This document shows positions 50,670-61,981 of a stretch of DNA of 64,000 bases, piece after piece. The notes beneath the pieces are model-generated. The model saw only the letters and a list, made by a program, of their open reading frames with translations. It ran no database searches and was not told where the DNA came from. The number at the start of each line of letters is the position of its first letter. The stretch's first letter is position 1. Source of the DNA: Fidelibacterota bacterium (lineage in GTDB: Bacteria; Pseudomonadota; Alphaproteobacteria; Rhodospirillales; Rhodospirillaceae); the NCBI GenBank assembly GCA_947476895.1, contig CANJRX010000001.1:62001-126000 (forward strand), written 5' to 3'. A program made the translations under genes and the position numbers.

Positions 50670-51365
50670 ATGCTTCTACGGCGCGTCTGCCTAGTTCTTG
50701 TGGCGTTGATGATGGCGCGGCCAATCTTTGCGGCCGAGGCGCCGGCCGTGGATTTGGCGCTGGTGCTGGCGGTGGACACATCCCGGAGCATCAGCGAGAG
50801 CGAAGCGCTGACCCAGCGCGCGGGCTACATCCATGCCTTTCGCAACGCGCGCGTGGCGGACGCCATCAAAGGCGGCGCTTTCGGACGGATTGTCATTTCC
50901 TATGTCGAATGGTCCAGCGCCTATGAGCAAGAGGTGATCATGCCGTGGCGCGTGATCTCCGACGCGGCGAGTGCACAGAAATTCGCCGACGACTTGGAAA
51001 CCCTGCCCTATAAACCCGGCACCTCGACCTCCATCAGCGGCGGTATCGATTTCTCGATGGCGCTGTTCAAAGGCCTTGCCTTCGCGCCAGCCCGCAAAGT
51101 CATCGACGTGTCCGGCGACGGCTACAGCGATTTTGGGCGGGCCGTGACCGACGCGCGTGATGAAGCTGTGGCCGCCGGCGTTACGATCAACGGCCTTGCG
51201 GTTATGGTAGAGCGCCCTAAAAACAAACAGCAGTCACCGGCCGATCTGGACACCTACTACCGCAATAATGTTATTGGCGGGCCGGGATCGTTCCAATTGC
51301 CGGTGCGCACGCTGGACGACTTCAGCAAGGCGATCCTGCAGAAGCTGGTGCTGGAAATTTCTTAA
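50670..51365 (+). CDS. DUF1194 protein with von Willebrand factor A-like domain
   Basis: 231 residues with a signal peptide (cleavage after IFA). The MIDAS motif DTSRSIS lies at about residues 35-41, within VDLALVLAVDTSRSIS. It is followed by the family segments RIVISYVEWSSAYEQEVIMPW, STSISGGIDFSMALF and VIDVSGDGYSDFG. It is a periplasmic metal-ion-dependent adhesion-type domain. The function of DUF1194 is unknown. GGGGAG precedes the ATG at 50670, and the longer open frame to 50574 lacks support. Confidence 0.85.
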   Translation: MLLRRVCLVLVALMMARPIFAAEAPAVDLALVLAVDTSRSISESEALTQRAGYIHAFRNARVADAIKGGAFGRIVISYVEWSSAYEQEVIMPWRVISDAASAQKFADDLETLPYKPGTSTSISGGIDFSMALFKGLAFAPARKVIDVSGDGYSDFGRAVTDARDEAVAAGVTINGLAVMVERPKNKQQSPADLDTYYRNNVIGGPGSFQLPVRTLDDFSKAILQKLVLEIS

Positions 51366-51384
51366 AGTAGTTCTGGAGACGCGT

Positions 51385-51834
51385 TTGCAGATTTTTATCG
51401 ATGCCGATGCCTGCCCCGTGAAGGACGAGGTGGTGCGCGTGGCCGAGCGTCATAACCTGCCCGTGCTGCTGGTGAGTAACACCTGGATGCGGGGCCCAGA
51501 TCATCCGCTGGTGCAGCGCTTTACGGTCGACACGCACCCCGACGCTGCCGACGACTGGATCGCCGAACGCGTGACGAATGTGGACATTGTCATCACGTCC
51601 GACATTCCGCTGGCGGCGCGCTGTGTGGCCAAGGGTGCGAAAATTTTGCGGCCCAACGGCAAACCGCTGGACCAGGATTCCATCAGCATGGCGGTGGCGA
51701 TGCGCGATCTGCACACGCACTTGCGCGAAACCGGCGAGATCACCAAAGGCCCCGCACCTTTCCAGAAGCAGGATCGGTCGCGGTTTTTGGATGCACTCGA
51801 AACCGCTATTCAGGCTATCAAGCGGCGGAAGTAA
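51385..51834 (+). CDS. UPF0178 (YaiI/YqxD, DUF188) family protein
   Basis: 149 residues. The N-terminal QIFIDADACPVKDEVVRVAERH is the family hallmark, and DIVITSDIPLAARCVAKGA and the C-terminal FQKQDRSRFLDALE support it. The fold is PIN-like, with acidic residues in DADACP and TSDIPL, suggesting a nuclease; the function is unproven. The start is a TTG at 51385 with GGAG seven bases upstream. The upstream frame overlaps the DUF1194 gene in another phase. Confidence 0.88.
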   Translation: MQIFIDADACPVKDEVVRVAERHNLPVLLVSNTWMRGPDHPLVQRFTVDTHPDAADDWIAERVTNVDIVITSDIPLAARCVAKGAKILRPNGKPLDQDSISMAVAMRDLHTHLRETGEITKGPAPFQKQDRSRFLDALETAIQAIKRRK

Positions 51835-51852
51835 TAAAGTAAGACTGTCCGC

Positions 51853-52125
51853 ATGAAGCCCTATCTGATCGCCCTCGCGTTTTATCTGGTCATCGGTCTG
51901 ATATTGAGCCGCACGGTCTTGCGCGCCAAAAGCCGCGGTCGCCGGAGCTTTTGGGACGTGGTGGTGGGCGCGGCAATTATGCCGGTGCTTTTTGTCATCC
52001 TGCTCGCCTGCATTCTGTTCGAAGACCTGTGGAAACGGCTTCTGATCGCGCTCGATTATGAGCCACCAGAAGAAATGAGAGCCGGGCCGGAAACACCCGC
52101 AGCGCGCGATCCCAGCGAGACCTAA
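51853..52125 (+). CDS. Small membrane protein, unknown function
   Basis: 90 residues with two hydrophobic segments, about 4-20 (YLIALAFYLVIGLILS) and 36-58 (VVVGAAIMPVLFVILLACIL). A basic linker RAKSRGRRSF lies between them, and the C-terminal tail is proline/glutamate rich. The positive linker would be cytoplasmic, giving both ends outside. I do not recognise a family. It begins 18 bp after the UPF0178 gene and is probably co-transcribed. Confidence 0.6.
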   Translation: MKPYLIALAFYLVIGLILSRTVLRAKSRGRRSFWDVVVGAAIMPVLFVILLACILFEDLWKRLLIALDYEPPEEMRAGPETPAARDPSET

Positions 52126-52168
52126 GCGCGCCAAAAAGCGGCAAATAGCGGCTTTCTGGGCAAAAGCA

Positions 52169-52408
52169 TTGACTTATTAACCTTTAAAGCTTACATCCCC
52201 CCCCGACCGCATCATGCGGCAACGTCTCGCGATACGCGCGCAGGCGCCAGGCTTAGAGCCCCAGGCTTAAAGCAAAGGCGCCGTCCCTCGAGAAGTTTAA
52301 TTCTCCCTCCCGTCGGTTGCGTGCCCACCGGGTTTCCGCAGACCGTTCTTTCGCCGGCGCTTTTTAAGCGCGGCCTCAAGCACGTTTGCGTGTTTTGAAA
52401 GTGAATAC
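52169..52408 (+). promoter_or_regulatory. Possible promoter and long 5' leader of the DEAD-box helicase gene
   Basis: TTGACT (52169-52174), a 17-bp spacer and TACATC (52192-52197) form a moderate promoter. The leader of about 200 nt contains a palindrome CCGCAT-C-ATGCGG (52206-52218) and a direct repeat of CCAGGCTTA near 52247 and 52260. Long structured leaders are common for cold-inducible DEAD-box genes; that function here is inference. The ribosome-binding site (GAAAG) is weak. Confidence 0.35.
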
Positions 52409-53698
52409 ATGACTACTTTTTCCGACCTCGGTCTGATCGAGCCGCTTTTGCGCGCGCTGACCACCGAAGGCTACACCACCCCGACCCCGATCCAGACGCA
52501 GGCCATTCCGCTTTTGCTGCAGGGCCGCGACATGCTGGGCATCGCCCAGACCGGCACCGGCAAGACAGCAGCTTTCGCGCTGCCGATCCTGCAACGCCTG
52601 GACGCGAACCGCGTTAAGGCTGCGCCGCGTAATCCGCGCGCTTTGATCCTGACGCCGACCCGCGAACTGGCTGTGCAGATCAATGAAGGCTTCAGCACCT
52701 ATGGCAAACACCTTGGTTTCAAGCGCGCCGTGATTTACGGCGGCGTCGGCCAAGGCCCGCAAGTTTCGGCGCTCAATGCCGGCGTCGACATCCTGGTGGC
52801 GACACCGGGCCGTTTGCTCGACCTGATGAACCAGCGCCACATCAACCTGCAGAACGTTGAGTTCCTGGTGCTTGATGAAGCCGACCGCATGCTGGACATG
52901 GGCTTTATTCGCGACGTGAAAGTCATCGTCTCGAAAATCGTTGTGCCCCGTCAAACGCTGCTGTTCTCGGCGACAATGCCCGAAGCGATCATGAGCCTGG
53001 CTAAGGGCATCTTGAAAAACTACGAGCGCATTGAAGTCACGCCGCAGTCAACAACCGTGGAACGCATCGCGCAGCGCGTGATGTTTGTCGCCCGCGAAGA
53101 CAAGCGCCGCCTGCTCACCGATTTGTTGAATGACAAAGCCGTGACGCGCGCCTTGGTGTTCACGCGCACCAAACATGCCGCCAACCGCGTCGCCGAACAT
53201 TTGGCCAAAAGCGGCGTCAGCGCCGACGCCATTCACGGCAACAAGTCGCAGAATGCGCGTCAACGCAGCCTGGACGCCTTCAAGTCCGGCAAAGCCCGCG
53301 TGCTTGTCGCCACGGATATCGCCGCGCGCGGTATCGACGTGGACGGCATCAGCCACGTCATCAACTTCGAACTGCCGACAGATCCGGAAAGCTACGTGCA
53401 CCGCATCGGCCGTACGGCCCGCGCTGGTACATCGGGCGCTGCGATCTCGTTCTGTGATGCGGATGAAGTGGGCGATCTGCGTTCCATTGAGCGCGCCACA
53501 CGTCAGACCATTGAAGTGGATACCACCCACGCGTTCCATGCCGCGCATATCGCGACGCGCAGCGAACGCAGCGGCGGTCCGCGCCCTCAAAACCGGCCGA
53601 GCGGCAATCGTCCGTCGCAAGGTGATCGTAATAGCCGGAACAGCCGTGGCGGCAAAGGCGGCGGTCGCCCCTGGGAAAACCGCTCCAAGGCGGCGTAA
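52409..53698 (+). CDS. DEAD-box RNA helicase, RhlE-like
   Basis: 429 residues. All core motifs are visible: Q motif [12 protein letters not shown], motif I AQTGTGKT, Ia [30 protein letters not shown], then [12 protein letters not shown] and [14 protein letters not shown], with the Arg fingers in [10 protein letters not shown]. The C-terminal tail (about 375-429) is Arg/Gly/Asn rich ([20 protein letters not shown]), typical for RNA binding by RhlE-type proteins. It likely remodels rRNA or mRNA, often in cold adaptation. Confidence 0.92.
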   Translation: MTTFSDLGLIEPLLRALTTEGYTTPTPIQTQAIPLLLQGRDMLGIAQTGTGKTAAFALPILQRLDANRVKAAPRNPRALILTPTRELAVQINEGFSTYGKHLGFKRAVIYGGVGQGPQVSALNAGVDILVATPGRLLDLMNQRHINLQNVEFLVLDEADRMLDMGFIRDVKVIVSKIVVPRQTLLFSATMPEAIMSLAKGILKNYERIEVTPQSTTVERIAQRVMFVAREDKRRLLTDLLNDKAVTRALVFTRTKHAANRVAEHLAKSGVSADAIHGNKSQNARQRSLDAFKSGKARVLVATDIAARGIDVDGISHVINFELPTDPESYVHRIGRTARAGTSGAAISFCDADEVGDLRSIERATRQTIEVDTTHAFHAAHIATRSERSGGPRPQNRPSGNRPSQGDRNSRNSRGGKGGGRPWENRSKAA

Positions 53699-53745
53699 TA
53701 TTCTACCAGAACGATCCGGGTTAATAACCCGGGGTTGATATAGCG

Positions 53746-53784
53746 CGGCGCGGACTCTTAAATGGGTCCGCGCCGTTGTTTTTT
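53746..53784 (+). terminator. Terminator after the DEAD-box helicase gene
   Basis: A 10-bp perfect stem CGGCGCGGAC/GTCCGCGCCG is followed by TTGTTTTTTAG. Just before it is a 17-bp palindrome CCGGGTTAATAACCCGG (53716-53732). Confidence 0.9.
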
Positions 53785-53866
53785 AGAACCACTGTAGTCT
53801 AGCTTACATATCTCCGGGAAAGCGCGCGTCGACGCAACTCGGCCGTGTTTTGTATGTTAGCTGGGT

Positions 53867-55318
53867 TTGGTTCTTCCATTGTCCGACAGTTCTTCCGATC
53901 ACCAACGCAGTTTGGCCACGCAGCGCGCGGTGCTGCGTTTCGCGCGCCTCATCGTCAACGCGCTCAGCTTGGGGTTGATCTTCACCATGCTTTTGGCGGT
54001 CGTCGTTTTGTGGCTGGAAAAGCGCAGCTGCATGACGCTCGACCGCGAACAGTATCGCGGGTTGCTGCTGATCATTTTCCTTACCATCACGCTGTCGGCC
54101 TATGTGGTGCTGGAATATTTCCAACATCGCAATGACGAGCGCGAAGCTAAAAACAAACGCCCGCAAAAGGGCAAAGTCAAAGACGAGCCGGCCTTCGCGC
54201 CGATCTTTGTCGAACCTGTGCCGCCGCCGACCGCGCTTTCGCTGATATCGAATGCAGCAGAAGACGTTCCGGTACCGGACGGGCTGTCTATCGACGCGCA
54301 CAACACTGTCTCGGTCACGCCTGTTGAGATACCGCACGAACCCAGCGCACCTGTCCGCCCCGCACCCGCTGTATCTGACGATGCCAGTGCGGCGCTGTTC
54401 GTTCAAACCGTCACCGCGGCTGTCGTAGGCTTCGACGAAGAGCCGACGCCATTCATTCAATTCGGCCTGCGCCTTTTTATTATGGGCGGATGCGGTGAAC
54501 TCGCGCGCCGCAATGCTTTGACGACCGCGCAGGGCAAAGCTGTGCTTATGCGCATGCTGGCAGAAATGAGCGTGACGAAACGCGACGCGGCATCCTTTGC
54601 CGCCAACGCCAATACTTTTGCGCAAGTTCCTAATTTGCGCGGTCCCATTGATGCCGGTTATCGCGCTATGGCGCATTTACACGACGCTGGCTTTGTGAAC
54701 ATCGCTGACCTGATCGATGCCATGGCGCAGTGGAAAATCCAGGATGGCCTATGTCAGCCGCCGGAGCCGGTGACATTCGTGGCGACGGCAATTGTAGCAG
54801 CCATGGCGGGAGCGGCCACGCCGCCCGAAGATCGCCAGAGGTCATTGCGCGCACATAATAAATTTGTTGGCGCGGCCCTCGATCATTTCCAGGGCCGTGA
54901 GATCCACAATCTCGGCAATGGATTTGTTGCGGCTTTTACCGATGCGTCTTTAGCCTTGCGCGCGGCGGAGAATATTCTGGAGCAACTGGACGCCTTCGCG
55001 CGTGAAAATCCCAAGCTCACGGTGCTACCGCATATCGGTATCGATACGGAAATGGCTGCGGTGGTGAACGGGACTTATATTTCGGCGGCGCTCACCCGTG
55101 CGGTGACCATTGCCTCGTTGACGCCGACGAATCACATCTATTGCAGCGAAGCCACGTGCAGCGATGCAGCCGAGGTGTTTTCGTTTGAGCCCGTCACAGC
55201 CATTGAAAGTTATGCTGAACTGCCGCCGGTGTTTTCGACGGCGTGGTCGCGGGCACCCGCAAAGGGCGGCCCCGCAGTTGAATACCGTCAGATCGGCACG
55301 ATGGCGGACGCTTCTTAA
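53867..55318 (+). CDS. Membrane-anchored protein with degenerate class III nucleotide-cyclase-like domain
   Basis: 483 residues. Two membrane helices (about 27-48 and 62-84) are followed by a proline-rich linker (about 85-185) and a helical middle domain (about 190-290: LRLFIMGGCGELARRNAL, MLAEMSVTKRDAASFAANANT). The C-terminal domain (about 300-450) follows the cyclase homology pattern: FVGAALDHFQGREIHNLGNGFVAAF and VLPHIGIDTEMAAVVNGTY. The metal-binding Asp of GDGF is Asn (GNGF), and the first-strand Asp is absent. It is probably non-catalytic, perhaps a sensor. Only TTG starts (53867 or 53879) are available. The stop overlaps the thiolase gene. Confidence 0.7.
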   Translation: MVLPLSDSSSDHQRSLATQRAVLRFARLIVNALSLGLIFTMLLAVVVLWLEKRSCMTLDREQYRGLLLIIFLTITLSAYVVLEYFQHRNDEREAKNKRPQKGKVKDEPAFAPIFVEPVPPPTALSLISNAAEDVPVPDGLSIDAHNTVSVTPVEIPHEPSAPVRPAPAVSDDASAALFVQTVTAAVVGFDEEPTPFIQFGLRLFIMGGCGELARRNALTTAQGKAVLMRMLAEMSVTKRDAASFAANANTFAQVPNLRGPIDAGYRAMAHLHDAGFVNIADLIDAMAQWKIQDGLCQPPEPVTFVATAIVAAMAGAATPPEDRQRSLRAHNKFVGAALDHFQGREIHNLGNGFVAAFTDASLALRAAENILEQLDAFARENPKLTVLPHIGIDTEMAAVVNGTYISAALTRAVTIASLTPTNHIYCSEATCSDAAEVFSFEPVTAIESYAELPPVFSTAWSRAPAKGGPAVEYRQIGTMADAS

Positions 55319-56583
55319 TTCGACAGTAAGCATACAGCGCCCAAACCGCCATCGGTGCAGATGCTGACGATGGCGCGGCTGCCTGGCGGGAAGCCCGCCA
55401 ATTCCTTCACGGCCTGGCTCAGAATGCGCGCACCCGTCGCGCCGAACGGGTGGCCGATGGCAACGCTGCCGCCATTGGGGTTCAAGCAGCTCCACGGGAA
55501 TTTGCCGAGGTTTGCGGATACACCAACGCGCTCGCACAGCCAGGCTGCATCTTCCATCGCCGCCACATGGCACAGTACCTGCGCCGAGAAGGCTTCGTGG
55601 ATTTCCCACAGCGCTACACCTTCATAGGTGAGGTTGTTGCGCGCGAGCAGACGGGGGATCGCGAAAGCCGGCGCCATCAGCAAACCATCGCGCAGGATAT
55701 CCACGCCCGCCATTTCCCAATCCAACAGCTTCACACGGGCTGCACTTTCAGGAACCCGCGCGAGGCCCGCCTCATCCGTCACCCACAAGGCCGCAGCCCC
55801 ATCGGTGAGCGGCGACGAGTTGCCGGCCGTGAGTGTGCCGGCGCTGATGGGATCGAAAGAGGGCTTCAGCTTGGCCAGTTTGGAGAGCGAGGTATCGGCG
55901 CGCGGAATCGCGTCTTTGCTCAAGCCGTCCACGGGGATGACGAGATCGTCAAAGAATCCGGAATCCCAGCCCGCCACAGCGCGCTGATGCGTCTTCAAGG
56001 CCAGATCATCTTGGGCTTCGCGGCTGATATGCCAGGTCTTAGCCATGATTTCGGTGCCGTCGCCCATCGAAAGGCCGGTGGTGCGGTTGGTGATGCTGGG
56101 GATGTGGAGCTTCACATCCTTCAGCGGCAGTTCCGCGAGCATGTCGGCCCGCTGGCCGAGGGACTTGCCTTGGAAGAATTTGCGCAGCCAGGTGGAGAGC
56201 TTTTGATTTAGGCCGATCTGGATGCCGCTCATGCTTTCGACGCCGCCGACCAGCGCGAGTGTGCCGGGGGCTTTGTGCACGGACTCAGCGGCGCTAAACA
56301 CCCCGACCATGCTGGTGGCGCAGGCCATCACAACCGAATAGGCGGGGATGTAAGGACTAACACCGGCATCGAGCGCCACTTCGCGGGCGATATTACTCCA
56401 ATGCAAATTAGGGGCGACCGTGCCCCAGACGATGAGGTCGGGCTTATCGGCCGCTTTCAACTTGCCGCACATGGCCTGGACCACCGGCACCGAGAGCGCG
56501 ATGGCGTCGCGCCCTGCGAGGGCCCCGTCCACTTTGGCGAAGGGTGTGCGCACACCGGCCGCCAGCCACAAGGATTTTGACAT
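55315..56583 (-). CDS. Thiolase (acetyl-CoA C-acyltransferase)
   Basis: 422 residues. The nucleophile Cys is in VVMACATSMVG (about residue 89). The C-terminal His and Cys are in HPFGATGARI and SICTDGGLGAVC, and HEAFSAQVLCH carries the second active-site His. It cleaves 3-ketoacyl-CoA or condenses acetyl-CoA; the insert QKLSTWLRKFFQGKSLGQRA is FadI-like. No FadB/FadJ partner is adjacent. The ATG at 56583 has GGAGG at seven bases. Confidence 0.9.
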   Translation of the reverse strand: MSKSLWLAAGVRTPFAKVDGALAGRDAIALSVPVVQAMCGKLKAADKPDLIVWGTVAPNLHWSNIAREVALDAGVSPYIPAYSVVMACATSMVGVFSAAESVHKAPGTLALVGGVESMSGIQIGLNQKLSTWLRKFFQGKSLGQRADMLAELPLKDVKLHIPSITNRTTGLSMGDGTEIMAKTWHISREAQDDLALKTHQRAVAGWDSGFFDDLVIPVDGLSKDAIPRADTSLSKLAKLKPSFDPISAGTLTAGNSSPLTDGAAALWVTDEAGLARVPESAARVKLLDWEMAGVDILRDGLLMAPAFAIPRLLARNNLTYEGVALWEIHEAFSAQVLCHVAAMEDAAWLCERVGVSANLGKFPWSCLNPNGGSVAIGHPFGATGARILSQAVKELAGFPPGSRAIVSICTDGGLGAVCLLSN

Positions 56584-56682
56584 CTCGAATCGCCTCCGCA
56601 CCATGTCCACCGACTCAAGAGCTTAGCATTATTGCGGCGGGCCTGTTGACCCGGGACCGCGTGGGGCCGATATTACAGTCCT

Positions 56683-58692
<2,010 letters not shown>

Positions 58693-58718
58693 TCGACAAG
58701 CATCGGTTCGGCTAAAGG

Positions 58719-60593
58719 ATGCAGCTTTCAGCGCAGCTGTTTGACGCGATGGCCTTGTTTCAAGCTGGTCAGCTTGACGAGGCCGAGCGCCATTGCAAAG
58801 CAGCTCTCGCCGCTGAACCGACGGTGCTGGACGGCTATCAGCTTTTAGCCGCCATTAAACTCAGTCAGGGCCGGCATCAGGACGCGGCGGACGTGCTTCA
58901 TACGGCGCTCGGCCATCATCCGGGCGCTTTTGAGCCCAGGTTCATGCTGGGATCGATCATGCGCACCTTGGGCCGCCGCGATGAGGCCCTGCGCTACTAT
59001 CACGAAGCCTTGGCGATCAATCCCAACATCGCCGAAATTCACAGCAACATGGGCGTGCTGCATCACGATCAGGGCGAACTGGAGCCGGCTATCGCCTGCT
59101 ACCGCGAAGCCTTGCGGCTTGCGCCCGGCCAGATCGAAGCGCGCCGCAATCTTGCTGCGGCTTTGCGCGCTCTTGGACGCATCGACGAAGGCATGGTTGA
59201 GTTTGAGACCATCCTGAAATTCGATCCCACCTACGCCTATGCCGAACTGATGGCGATGCACAGCGCCCGTGAGCTGTGCCAATGGGAACACTTCGATGCC
59301 ATGGCGGCCCGCGCCCGCGCACTGGCCGTCACGCAGGCCGGGAAATTCTCGCCGTTCCTTTTGTTGTCATGGCCTGTACCGCCCGATCTGTTGCTGAAAG
59401 CCGCCACGGCTTTCGCAGCGGCTTTTGTCCCGCCGCAAACATTGATGCCGGCAGCCCCTCAAAGCGGCGCAAGAAAACTGCGCATTGGTTACTTTTCACC
59501 GGACTTCCGCGATCACGTTGTGGCCAACGTCATTCCCGAAGTGCTGGAATGCCACGACCGCGCGGCCTTCGATGTTGTGGCGTACTCCTACGGGCCGCAT
59601 GACGATTCGATTCAAAGGAAACGTATTCAGGCAGCCTGCACGGATTTTGTCGACGTGCGCGGCCTTTCCGATGACGATGCCGCGAAAAAGATTCGCGATG
59701 ATGGTGTCGATATACTTGTCGACCTCAACGGCTTCACCGGCAGCATTCGCCATCAGGTTCCCGCACGCCGGCCTGCGCCTGTGCAAATCAGTTGGCTTGG
59801 GTATCCGGGCACCACGGGATCGACGGCGATCGATTATCTGGTGGCCGACGCCTTCACAATCCCCACCGATGCCGAGCGATTTTACAGCGAGAAAATCATC
59901 CGCCTGCCGCATTCGAGCCAGCCGCACGACCGCAAACGTGTGATCGGCGATGCGCGTCCGCGCGAAACCTATGGCCTGCCGGCCGAAGGTTTTGTGTTCT
60001 GTTCGTTCAATCACCCGCAAAAGATTACACCGGGCATCTTCGGCGCGTGGATGGCGATCTTAAAAGCCGTGCCCGAGAGCGTGCTGTGGCTTAAAGCCGA
60101 CCGTGAGGACACCAAAGCCAATCTTCAGCGCGCAGCGCTGGCAGCAGGCATTGATGCGACGCGCCTGGTGTTTGCCGCGCGCACAAAAGATCCGGCAGAG
60201 CACCTTGCGCGTTACCGTACGGCGGATTTGGCGCTTGATACATTCCCCTACAACTCGCACACCACGGCCAACGACGCCCTTTGGGTGGGATGCCCCTTGG
60301 TCACGCTTGCGGGCGATACCATGCCCGCCCGCATTGCCGGGGGGATTTTGCAGGCTTTAAATTTGCGGCAGCTTTTAACGGCGTCGCTTGAGGCTTATCG
60401 CGACACCGCCATACATTTCGCGCGCACGCCCCATGATCTCGCTGAGATCAAGCGCCAGCTTAGTGTGGGGAAAGGCGAAGGCCATTTCGACACCACGCTT
60501 TTCACGCGCCATTTGGAAATGGGGTTCCGCGAGGCCTGGACGATTCACAGCGCCGGCGAAGCGCCGCGGCATATCGCCGTTAAAGCGCCTTAG
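58719..60593 (+). CDS. TPR-containing O-GlcNAc transferase-like glycosyltransferase (GT41/SPINDLY)
   Basis: 624 residues. The N-terminal half (about 1-180) holds five TPR units (AMALFQAGQLDEAERHCKAAL, PGAFEPRFMLGSIMRTLGR, IAEIHSNMGVLHHDQGELE). From about 250 the catalytic GT41 domain follows: LRIGYFSPDFRDHVVANVIPEV with the catalytic His, DILVDLNGFTG, QISWLGYPGTTG, FCSFNHPQKITP and the UDP-binding TFPYNSHTTANDALWVG. It probably glycosylates cytoplasmic proteins, for example flagellin or adhesins; the acceptor is unknown. It starts 26 bp after thiC but is otherwise unrelated. Confidence 0.9.
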   Translation: MQLSAQLFDAMALFQAGQLDEAERHCKAALAAEPTVLDGYQLLAAIKLSQGRHQDAADVLHTALGHHPGAFEPRFMLGSIMRTLGRRDEALRYYHEALAINPNIAEIHSNMGVLHHDQGELEPAIACYREALRLAPGQIEARRNLAAALRALGRIDEGMVEFETILKFDPTYAYAELMAMHSARELCQWEHFDAMAARARALAVTQAGKFSPFLLLSWPVPPDLLLKAATAFAAAFVPPQTLMPAAPQSGARKLRIGYFSPDFRDHVVANVIPEVLECHDRAAFDVVAYSYGPHDDSIQRKRIQAACTDFVDVRGLSDDDAAKKIRDDGVDILVDLNGFTGSIRHQVPARRPAPVQISWLGYPGTTGSTAIDYLVADAFTIPTDAERFYSEKIIRLPHSSQPHDRKRVIGDARPRETYGLPAEGFVFCSFNHPQKITPGIFGAWMAILKAVPESVLWLKADREDTKANLQRAALAAGIDATRLVFAARTKDPAEHLARYRTADLALDTFPYNSHTTANDALWVGCPLVTLAGDTMPARIAGGILQALNLRQLLTASLEAYRDTAIHFARTPHDLAEIKRQLSVGKGEGHFDTTLFTRHLEMGFREAWTIHSAGEAPRHIAVKAP

Positions 60594-61195
60594 CTGCCGG
60601 GAAAGAATGCAGCCGAGTACGCCATAGCAACGTCTTGCGTTGTAGGCGAGACAAAGGCCAAGGCCCACAAATCATAATCCGGCGCCGGACGTCCGCCGAC
60701 CAGCGTTGCATTAAAGCCCGCGTCATTGAGCTCGGCCATAAGGGTTTTTTGCGTGAACCCACAGCGGTGCGCCATGAAGTGCATGCCGCCCGCAATGGAC
60801 GGCCGGTGACCGTAGATGATGTCGAGCGGCGTGATGGTACCCACCTCGGACATATAGACAGCGTCCGTCAATTTCCCTTGGGCCACTTCGGCGCAGATGG
60901 ATTGTAAATCGGGACAGGTGATCAGCACGAAACCGCCCGGCTTTAGGACGCGGCGAAACTGCGCGAGCGCCGTCGGAACTTCGTGCGGGTAAAGATGCTC
61001 GATACTGTGGGACGAATAGAGGGCGTCATAGCTCGCGTCCGGCACCTTCGACATATCGGTCATAGAGCCGAGAATATCGGGCTGCGCGTTGGGGTCGACG
61101 TACATGGTTGTTTCGCGCCAGGCGTCCGCATACCGGCCGAAGGGGGTTTGCGCCTGGCGCGAACCGCCGCATCCGACATGCAAAAAGGTCTTCAT
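60590..61195 (-). CDS. Class I SAM-dependent methyltransferase
   Basis: 201 residues. The start MKTFLHVGCGGSRQAQTPFG is a SAM motif I variant. It is followed by DALYSSHSIEHLYPHEVPTALAQFRRVLKPGGFVLITCPDLQ, the Methyltransf_11 core. The C-terminal part has GHRPSIAGGMHFMAHRCGFT. Such proteins occur in surface-glycan clusters. It converges on the GT41 gene with a 4-bp overlap, so a link to the glycosyltransferase is possible but not shown. Confidence 0.82.
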   Translation of the reverse strand: MKTFLHVGCGGSRQAQTPFGRYADAWRETTMYVDPNAQPDILGSMTDMSKVPDASYDALYSSHSIEHLYPHEVPTALAQFRRVLKPGGFVLITCPDLQSICAEVAQGKLTDAVYMSEVGTITPLDIIYGHRPSIAGGMHFMAHRCGFTQKTLMAELNDAGFNATLVGGRPAPDYDLWALAFVSPTTQDVAMAYSAAFFPGS

Positions 61196-61288
61196 CTCCG
61201 TCGCTCCTGTACCTAACGCATGCTAGGGTCGCCGACGTGCGGCAACGCATGATAATCCTTGGGGATAATCCTGGCAGGCTGACCGAAT

Positions 61289-61981
61289 ATGAGCAAGCTC
61301 CGCGTCAGAATTGCAAAAGCGCTGGTGTGGATTTTCGCCGGCGTGGTTCTTGTGCCAATTGCGTTGGTATTGCTTTACCGCTTTGTCAGCCCGCCTATCA
61401 CACCCTTGATGCTGATCAGGGGCGGCAACGTCGCGTATCAATGGGTACCGATGACGCGCATCGCACCAGTGCTCGCACGCTCGGTACTGACGGCGGAAGA
61501 CGAGAACTTCTGCCAGCATCACGGGTTTGATAAGGCCGCCTTGCAAAAAGCCCTCGATCAATACCTGGATGAAGACGAAGAAGCCACGCTCCGCGGCGGC
61601 AGTACAATCTCGCAGCAAACCGCCAAGAACGTTTTCCTGTGGCCCGACCGCACCTGGATTCGCAAAGGGCTGGAAACGGGCTTCACGCTTTATATCGAAG
61701 CCATGTGGCCGAAGCAGCGCATCATGGAAGTGTATTTAAACGTGGTGGAGTGGGCGCCCGGCGTTTACGGGGCAGAAGCTGCGGCGCGCCATCATTTCAA
61801 AAAAAGTGCGGCAGCCTTATCCGCCCACGAAGCGGCAGCCCTGGCGGCCGTGCTGCCCAATCCGCGCAAATGGAATGCGTCGAATCCCGGACCTTATGTA
61901 CAGGGCCGCACGACCACGCTGCAGGGTCGCGCCGCGCGCGTGGGCGCGCTCGCGAACTGCCTGCAAAATCCTAAGCCTTGA
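61289..61981 (+). CDS. mtgA: Monofunctional peptidoglycan glycosyltransferase MtgA
   Basis: 230 residues. One N-terminal membrane anchor (about 10-32) is followed by the GT51 domain. It has SVLTAEDENFCQHHGFD (catalytic Glu in AED), RGGSTISQQTAKNVFLW, YLNVVEWAPGVYGAEAAARHHF and AALAAVLPNPRKWN. It polymerises lipid II into glycan strands at the inner membrane. Its 3' end overlaps the convergent response-regulator gene by 11 bp. Confidence 0.95.
   Translation: MSKLRVRIAKALVWIFAGVVLVPIALVLLYRFVSPPITPLMLIRGGNVAYQWVPMTRIAPVLARSVLTAEDENFCQHHGFDKAALQKALDQYLDEDEEATLRGGSTISQQTAKNVFLWPDRTWIRKGLETGFTLYIEAMWPKQRIMEVYLNVVEWAPGVYGAEAAARHHFKKSAAALSAHEAAALAAVLPNPRKWNASNPGPYVQGRTTTLQGRAARVGALANCLQNPKP

Noticed and set aside
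53804-54676. 290-codon minus-strand open frame
   Set aside because: Antisense to the cyclase-like gene; no domain or start signal.
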